A DNA stretch of 64,000 nucleotides, from contig NZ_CABVII010000003.1 of assembly GCF_902497995.1 (NCBI RefSeq), forward strand, positions 62,001-126,000, read 5' to 3'. This stretch comes from Pseudomonas fluorescens (GTDB lineage Bacteria; Pseudomonadota; Gammaproteobacteria; Pseudomonadales; Pseudomonadaceae). The notes beneath the pieces were generated by a model that saw nothing but the letters and a program-made list of their open reading frames with translations, had not been told where the DNA came from and searched no databases. This document shows, piece by piece, positions 59,485-64,000 of the stretch (its first letter is position 1; the number at the start of each line of letters is the position of its first letter). The position numbers and the translations under genes are program-made.

Positions 59485-60030
59485 ATGAACGTAATCACCA
59501 CCGATTTGCCCGGTGTTCTGATCATCGAACCGAAGGTATTTGGTGATGAGCGAGGTTTCTTTTACGAGAGCTTCAACGCCAAGGCTTTTGAAGATGCCAC
59601 TGGCCTGGACACTCAATTTGTCCAGGACAATCATTCGCGCTCGCAAAAAGGTGTATTGCGTGGGCTGCATTACCAACTGGAAAACACCCAAGGCAAATTG
59701 GTTCGCGTGACGGTCGGTGAAGTACTTGATGTAGCCGTGGATCTTCGCCGCAGCTCGCCGCACTTCGGCAAATGGGTCGCTGTGCGCCTCTCCGCCGAAA
59801 ACCATCGCCAGCTCTGGGTCCCGGAAGGTTTCGCCCACGGTTTTGTGGTGTTGAGCGATTTCGCCGAGTTTCTCTACAAGACCACCGACTACTACACGCC
59901 ATCCGCCGAGCGCAGCATCCGTTGGGACGATCCGGACCTGGCCATTGACTGGCAACTGGACGAAGCACCGCAACTGTCCGCAAAGGATCAGTCTGCGAAG
60001 TTGTTCAAGGACGCTGACGTTTTTCCGTAA
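59485..60030 (+). CDS. rfbC: dTDP-4-dehydrorhamnose 3,5-epimerase
   Basis: The 181-aa protein starts at ATG 59485 (MNVITTDLPGVLIIEPKVFG), with CCGGAG upstream. RfbC hallmarks are DERGFFYESFN, the catalytic His in VLRGLHYQ near residue 63, WVPEGFAHGF near 117 and YKTTDYYTP. It epimerises the keto sugar in dTDP-L-rhamnose synthesis. rfbA, rfbB and rfbD are not in this window, so the gene stands alone here. It is divergent from kdpFABC. Confidence 0.95.
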   Translation: MNVITTDLPGVLIIEPKVFGDERGFFYESFNAKAFEDATGLDTQFVQDNHSRSQKGVLRGLHYQLENTQGKLVRVTVGEVLDVAVDLRRSSPHFGKWVAVRLSAENHRQLWVPEGFAHGFVVLSDFAEFLYKTTDYYTPSAERSIRWDDPDLAIDWQLDEAPQLSAKDQSAKLFKDADVFP

Positions 60031-60164
60031 CCCTGAGCGATTGGCGCAGATGCATGGGGCATAACAGGCATAGAATGGAACCACTGCGAAACTAAATCGC
60101 TCAAAGTGGTATGCACGATCGATTGGCGAAACCCGCCAACCGGCCTGCCCTCGAGGAGAGCCCT

Positions 60165-60332
60165 ATGCCCTGGTATGCCTGGTTGATTCTGGTCGTTGCA
60201 ATCGGCTCGATCGTTGGCGGTTTGATGATGCTGCGCGACACCGCCAACAAGGTCGAACTGACCGAAGAGCAACGCAAACGCGTCGCCGAACGCAACGCGC
60301 AAGCGGATGCCAAGGATGCGCAGGACCGCTAG
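60165..60332 (+). CDS. DUF2897 family small membrane protein (55 aa)
   Basis: The start ATG 60165 follows GAGGAGAG. The product, MPWYAWLILVVAIGSIVGGL followed by MMLRDTANKVELTEEQ, has one TM helix (residues 4-22) and a charged helical tail. This is the typical DUF2897 protein of Pseudomonas. It lies 135 bases after rfbC on the same strand. Function unknown. Confidence 0.82.
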   Translation: MPWYAWLILVVAIGSIVGGLMMLRDTANKVELTEEQRKRVAERNAQADAKDAQDR

Positions 60333-60352
60333 ACTCCAGAAGTCAGAAGATC

Positions 60353-60453
60353 AAAAGATCGTCCGAACGCGGCCCGAACCTTCGGCAGCTCCGCGGAATG
60401 TGCGTTCCTATGTGGAGCTGCCGCAGGTTCGGGCCGCGTTCGGACGATCTTTT
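60353..60453. repeat. Long inverted repeat AAAAGATCGTCCGAACGCGG type
   Basis: Arms of about 40 bases (60353-60393 and 60413-60453), nearly perfect complements, contain GGCCCGAACCTTCGGCAGCT. This is a different palindromic REP family from the GTAGGAGC type, and the only copy in the window. Confidence 0.88.
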
Positions 60454-60456
60454 CGC

Positions 60457-60648
60457 TTAGTTCTCCCAATCCGCCTGGGCAATGTACAAGCCATGCAACC
60501 CGTTGCAGGCCGACACCAGATCGTTTTCCACCAGCGCCATCCCAGGCAGCAAACGACCGCCGATGATGTCGGCGCGCAGCTCAAAAGTGATGTGATCGGC
60601 CAGGGAAAGTCCGCTGATCAAGCTCATTACCTCGTGATTGTTCAACAA
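60457..60648 (-). pseudogene. Truncated GntR-type regulator
   Basis: The 63-codon frame reads SLADHITFELRADIIGGRLL followed by PGMALVENDLVSACNGL, which matches the first half of a GntR winged helix. It then leaves the family pattern before the recognition helix and stops. The effector domain is missing; a long REP palindrome follows directly. It is probably the 5' end of a deleted regulator gene. Confidence 0.6.
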
Positions 60649-60747
60649 TCCTCAATCAATGAGTAATCACTATCCGTGCCAATCAAATCGATTCAGCAAG
60701 ACGAAGTTGGACGCATCTGCATGCTTTTTAGCAGTAGAAGTACAGTC

Positions 60748-60776
60748 ACCATCCAATTTTCATTGGTTAAGATGGT
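60748..60776. promoter_or_regulatory. Nested palindrome upstream of the TetR gene
   Basis: ACCATC/GATGGT (60748-60753 and 60771-60776) encloses CCAAT/ATTGG (60753-60757 and 60762-60766). It lies 22 bases before the tetR start codon, a good place for an autoregulatory operator. Confidence 0.5.
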
Positions 60777-60797
60777 GCATTGTTGCGGAGATTGAAA

Positions 60798-61355
60798 ATG
60801 CGTTACTCGCAGGACCATAAAGCTCAGACCCACCAACGTATTATCAAGGAAGCATCAGCGCGGTTTCGTCGCGACGGTATCGGCGCGACCGGCCTGCAGC
60901 CATTGATGAAAGCGCTGGGTTTGACTCACGGCGGCTTCTACTCGCATTTCAAGTCCAAGGACGAACTGGTAGAAAAAGCCCTGCAAGCGGCGGGTGATCA
61001 GGTAGACGTTATTTGCGCCGAACTGTTTGCCCAGGATCAACCGCTGGAAACATTCATTGATGCCTATTTGTCTGAATGGCACCAGACTTCACCGGATGAA
61101 GGTTGTCCGCTGCCGACCATGTCGTCGGAACTCGGCCTGCGCGGACAGCCAAGTCCGACCTCTGACGTGGTGCTCAATGCACGGCTCGACCAAGTGCAAG
61201 CCACCCTCGAAAGCGAGGACGCCGCCGACCGCGCCATCGTCATCATGTCGACCCTGGTCGGGGCGCTGCTGCTATCGCGCAGTGTCGAAAATCCGCAGTT
61301 CGCCCAGCGGATTCTCGACGTCACGCGCGCCTATCTCAAACAAACCCGGGATTAA
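60798..61355 (+). CDS. TetR-family transcriptional regulator
   Basis: The 185-aa protein starts at ATG 60798 (MRYSQDHKAQTHQRIIKEAS) with GCGGAG upstream. The HTH lies near residues 12-60 (GIGATGLQPLMKALGLTHGG, FYSHFKSKDELVEKAL). The C-terminal domain has a conserved GCPLPTMSSELGL piece of the YcdC/TetR_C type. Its end overlaps the convergent KAS II gene by four bases. It probably controls the neighbouring KAS II/SDR pair, inferred from position. Confidence 0.93.
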   Translation: MRYSQDHKAQTHQRIIKEASARFRRDGIGATGLQPLMKALGLTHGGFYSHFKSKDELVEKALQAAGDQVDVICAELFAQDQPLETFIDAYLSEWHQTSPDEGCPLPTMSSELGLRGQPSPTSDVVLNARLDQVQATLESEDAADRAIVIMSTLVGALLLSRSVENPQFAQRILDVTRAYLKQTRD

Positions 61356-62626
61356 TCCTGCCAGCGTTTGAACAGCACACTTGCATTGACCCCGCCAAAG
61401 CCGAAGCCGTTGGACAACGCGTATTCAATGGCCATCGGCCGCGCCTGACCATGGACGATGTCCACGCCTTGGGTAGCGGGGTCCGGGTTATCGAAGTTGA
61501 GGGTGGCCGGCACAACCTGATCGCGAATTGCCAACAGCGTGAAGATCGCCTCGATTCCGCCTGCCGCACCGAGCAAATGCCCGGTGGCAGATTTGGTCGA
61601 GGTCACCGCAATGTTGTTATCCGCGCCAAACACAGCCTTGATGGCGGCCAGCTCACCGAGGTCCCCGATCGGCGTCGAGGTTGCGTGGGCATTGAGATGC
61701 TGCACCTGCGCAGGTGAAATACCCGCCTGGGCCAACGCCAGCGACATGGCCCGCTGCGCACCGCTGCCATCCTCGGGGCCGGCGGTCAGGTGAAAAGCAT
61801 CGGCGCTGGTGCCATAACCCACCAGCTCGGCCAACGGTTGCGCGCCGCGAGCCAGGGCATGCTCCAGGGATTCGATCACCAGCAGACCGGAGCCCTCACC
61901 CATGACAAAGCCATCGCGACCGCTGTCGAACGGCCGCGAAGCACGCTCCGGGGTGTCGTTGTAAGCACTGGACAAGGCGCGAGCCGCGGCAAATCCGGCC
62001 AGACTGACGCGATCGATCGCCGCTTCCGCACCGCCACACACCGCAATGTCCGCCTCACCGCAACGAATCAGCCGCGCCGCATCGCCAATCGCCTGAACCC
62101 CGGCCGCGCACGCCGTCACCGGAGCACCCAATGGCCCCTTGAAACCGTGCTGAATCGACACATGACCGGCAGCCAGGTTGACCAGAAACGAAGGAATGGT
62201 GAACGGCGACAATCGCCGCGGACCACGGCTGTCGGTGGTCCGCACCGCATCGGCAATCGCCCCGAAACCGCCCACGCCGGAACCGATAATGGTCGCCGTA
62301 CGCTCCTGGGCATTGGCGTCCAGCGCCTGCCAACCCGCTTGCTCGAGCGCCTGACGAGCCGCCTCCATGGCAAACAATATGAAGCGGTCCATCTTCTTCT
62401 GTTCTTTAGGCGACGTTGCCCGATCCGGGTCAAATCCCGCCTCGGCGTCCTCAGCCAGGGTCGGCACCGCGCCACCCACCTTGGTCGACAGATCGGCAAC
62501 CACCCCGTCGGGCAACTGGCGCACTCCTGAACGCCCCGCCAACAAACGCTGCCAGACGGCCTCGACACCGCTACCCAACGGAGACACCAGGCCCATGCCT
62601 GTCACAACCACTCGACGACCACTCAT
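61352..62626 (-). CDS. Beta-ketoacyl-ACP synthase II paralog (FabF-like)
   Basis: The 424-aa protein begins MSGRRVVVTGMGLVSPLGSG. The Cys-His-His triad is visible: Cys in VTACAAGVQ near residue 172, His in LNAHATSTPIGD near 310 and His in KSATGHLLGAAG near 349. It condenses malonyl-ACP with acyl-ACP. It is not in a fab cluster; it lies 32 bases downstream of an SDR gene and beside a TetR gene, suggesting a specialised fatty acid or secondary lipid role. Confidence 0.92.
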   Translation of the reverse strand: MSGRRVVVTGMGLVSPLGSGVEAVWQRLLAGRSGVRQLPDGVVADLSTKVGGAVPTLAEDAEAGFDPDRATSPKEQKKMDRFILFAMEAARQALEQAGWQALDANAQERTATIIGSGVGGFGAIADAVRTTDSRGPRRLSPFTIPSFLVNLAAGHVSIQHGFKGPLGAPVTACAAGVQAIGDAARLIRCGEADIAVCGGAEAAIDRVSLAGFAAARALSSAYNDTPERASRPFDSGRDGFVMGEGSGLLVIESLEHALARGAQPLAELVGYGTSADAFHLTAGPEDGSGAQRAMSLALAQAGISPAQVQHLNAHATSTPIGDLGELAAIKAVFGADNNIAVTSTKSATGHLLGAAGGIEAIFTLLAIRDQVVPATLNFDNPDPATQGVDIVHGQARPMAIEYALSNGFGFGGVNASVLFKRWQD

Positions 62627-62658
62627 ACTGCGATTACCTCAAGCCAATGGATGGCACC

Positions 62659-63453
62659 TCATTTGTAACGCGAGGCGGCCTTGCTTTTGGAAAGATTCGG
62701 CGCCATCACATGACGCGCCGCAACAAAGGCATCCCAGTCGGCGGCATCCGGCAACGAAGGGATGGTGACCAACTCACCCTGGTCCAGACCCGACAACGCC
62801 GCATCAACCATCTCCCCCGCCTCCATCACCATATCCGCCGGGATCTGGGTCGCATCGATACCGGAGCGCTCCCAGATCTCGGTGCGTGTTACCCCAGGCA
62901 ACACGGCTTGAACCTTGACCCCGGTGCCATCCAGCTCGGCGTTCAACGACTGGGTCAGACTTAACACATAAGCCTTGCTGGCGCTGTAAGTGGCGTTGAA
63001 GCGCTCGGGAAACAAAGCCACCACAGACGCAATGTTGATGATCGTCCCGCGGCCCGCCTTGGCAAAACTGGCCGCCGCTGCCGAAGCCAGTCGCGTGACC
63101 GCCGTGACGTTCAGCTGAATCATGCGCTCCAGTTGATCCATGTCGGCGTTGGCCAGCAAACCATCCGCTGCAACACCGGCGTTGTTCAACAGCAGGCTGA
63201 TACTTGAATCGCTGCGCAGACGCTGCTCGAGCTTCAGCACATCATCCTTTTGCGTCAGGTCTGACTTGAGCACCTCGACCCGAACGCCATGCTCGGCGCG
63301 CAACTTGCTCGCCGCCGCTTCCAGCCGCTCCTGATCGCGAGCGACCAACAACAAATCGAAACCACGCGCCGCCAGGCGCTCGGCGTAGATGGCGCCGATG
63401 CCGGAAGAGGCACCGGTAACGAGGGCCGTACCTTGGGTTTGGACAGAATTCAT
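62659..63453 (-). CDS. SDR-family oxidoreductase upstream of the KAS II gene
   Basis: The 264-aa protein starts at the ATG at 63451-63453 with AGGAG upstream. It has TGASSGIGAIYAERLAARGF (residues 12-31), NNAGVAADG, catalytic Ser in INIASVVA and YSASKAYVLSL (Tyr/Lys). The C-terminus resembles DltE-type SDRs. It is probably cotranscribed with the KAS II gene, 32 bases downstream, so it may reduce a beta-keto acyl product. An AT-rich palindrome lies upstream. Confidence 0.9.
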   Translation of the reverse strand: MNSVQTQGTALVTGASSGIGAIYAERLAARGFDLLLVARDQERLEAAASKLRAEHGVRVEVLKSDLTQKDDVLKLEQRLRSDSSISLLLNNAGVAADGLLANADMDQLERMIQLNVTAVTRLASAAAASFAKAGRGTIINIASVVALFPERFNATYSASKAYVLSLTQSLNAELDGTGVKVQAVLPGVTRTEIWERSGIDATQIPADMVMEAGEMVDAALSGLDQGELVTIPSLPDAADWDAFVAARHVMAPNLSKSKAASRYK

Positions 63454-63530
63454 GACAGTGCTCCTGTATAGAAGAGGCTCAAAGGAAAGCCAAGCGCTAG
63501 GGTTCAAAACGCTTCAGTGAGTGATCGGTT

Positions 63531-63546
63531 TATTATACACATAATA
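63531..63546. promoter_or_regulatory. TATTAT-ACAC-ATAATA palindrome upstream of the SDR gene
   Basis: A perfect 6+4+6 palindrome 78 bases before the SDR start. On the minus strand the sequence TATAAT overlaps it and could be a -10 box. It is a candidate operator for the nearby TetR protein. Confidence 0.45.
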
Positions 63547-63625
63547 TAACATGAATATGATAGCCGTAATTTTTCTCCGGCTGACGAAAGGCGCACCGTC
63601 CTCGCCGTTCCCCAGATGCAAAAAA

Positions 63626-63644
63626 GGCCGGTCAATGACCGGCC
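63626..63644 (-). terminator. Terminator of the ComEA-like gene
   Basis: GGCCGGT/ACCGGCC with a 5-base loop, followed on the minus strand by six T residues, 20 bases past the stop. Confidence 0.9.
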
Positions 63645-63664
63645 TCTGGCGCTGTCTTAGTAGC

Positions 63665-64000
63665 TTAGTTCACTACAAGCTTCTCGCGATTCTTATCCAG
63701 AAGGGCTTTACCGATCCCCTTGACCTCGAGCAACTCGTCCACTGACGAAAACGCTCCATTACTCTCACGATACGCAACAATCGCCTTGGCCTTGGCCTCC
63801 CCGATACCGGACAGCTCACTCTGCAGGGTCAACGCATCCGCCTTGTTGAGATCGACTTTACCGGACTGTGCCTCGGGTGACATTTGTTGCACCTGGGGTG
63901 CATTGCCCGCTTCGGGCTTGACTGCTGGCGCAGCAACGGCAGCGAAAGAGACACTGGTGAGCAGGGCAAAAACCAGAGAATAGAAGTAGCCAGTACGCAT
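63665..64000 (-). CDS. ComEA-family helix-hairpin-helix protein
   Basis: The 111-aa protein starts at the last bases of the window. It has a signal peptide (MRTGYFYSLVFALLTSVSFA, cleaved near AVAA) and a C-terminal ComEA domain with two helix-hairpin-helix motifs (VDLNKADALTLQSELSGIGE and VDELLEVKGIGKALLDKNRE). Such periplasmic proteins bind DNA and assist uptake during transformation. No other competence gene is in the window. An earlier start cannot be excluded because the window ends here. Confidence 0.9.
   Translation of the reverse strand: MRTGYFYSLVFALLTSVSFAAVAAPAVKPEAGNAPQVQQMSPEAQSGKVDLNKADALTLQSELSGIGEAKAKAIVAYRESNGAFSSVDELLEVKGIGKALLDKNREKLVVN

Overview
The window is chromosomal DNA of a Pseudomonas, most likely from the P. 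fluorescens group. The evidence is the GC-rich coding sequence, the GntR-prpB-prpC-acnD-prpF-prpD methylcitrate cluster, a Pseudomonas-type APS reductase and ThrH, and about twenty copies of the palindromic GTAGGAGC/GTGGGAGC...GCTCGCGAAGG REP family. No rRNA operon and no CRISPR array is present.

Layout. (1) 1-8.4 kb, minus strand: propionate catabolism by the 2-methylcitrate cycle, led by its GntR/FCD regulator with a perfect palindromic operator. (2) 8.6-11.7 kb, plus strand: a coupled three-gene unit of periplasmic aspartyl-protease-fold protein, inactive transglutaminase fused to a multi-TM domain, and RimK-like ATP-grasp ligase. (3) 11.9-20.7 kb: pabB, thrH, cysH, an NCS1 permease with a hydantoin/allantoin racemase-like protein, a LysR regulator divergent from an SDR, and a HAD phosphatase. 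(4) 20.9-24.6 kb: small secreted, acidic or glycine-zipper proteins, including a tandem paralogous pair, then a SxxK serine hydrolase. (5) 24.7-26.2 kb: a DUF2442/DUF4160 pair, tRNA-Phe, and relics of an earlier integration.

(6) 26.19-35.68 kb: an integrated genomic island in the 3' end of tRNA-Ser(GGA). It has 29-bp att direct repeats, a tyrosine integrase beside attL, and an identical 25-bp sequence (two 13-bp repeats) just inside each end, proposed as integrase arm sites. Its cargo is a serine recombinase, two Rap1a/Tai-type immunity-like proteins without a visible toxin, a 503-aa zinc-ribbon/HNH-like protein in an operon-like block with a 59-aa small protein and a winged-helix-like protein, several unknown genes, and an ORF broken by an in-frame amber codon. 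The island has no REP elements and is visibly AT-richer than its flanks.

(7) 36-50.9 kb: core and accessory housekeeping: crotonase, PlsC-type acyltransferase, CorA, amidotransferase, a chimeric thiolase/hydroxyacyl-CoA dehydrogenase relic, a 31-aa membrane protein, cytochrome c, a second ATP-grasp/transglutaminase system (circularly permuted ATP-grasp, alpha-E, transglutaminase), RraB, thioesterase, CHAD protein and patatin. (8) 51-59.2 kb: the complete kdpFABCDE high-affinity K+ transport operon with a recognisable KdpE box. (9) 59.5-64 kb: an orphan rfbC, a DUF2897 protein, a GntR relic, a TetR regulator with a KAS II/SDR pair, and a ComEA-type helix-hairpin-helix protein at the window edge.

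The most promising places for something undescribed are the island block at 31.4-33.6 kb and the two separate ATP-grasp/transglutaminase systems. Family assignments come from recognising motifs by eye. No database search or computed statistic was available.
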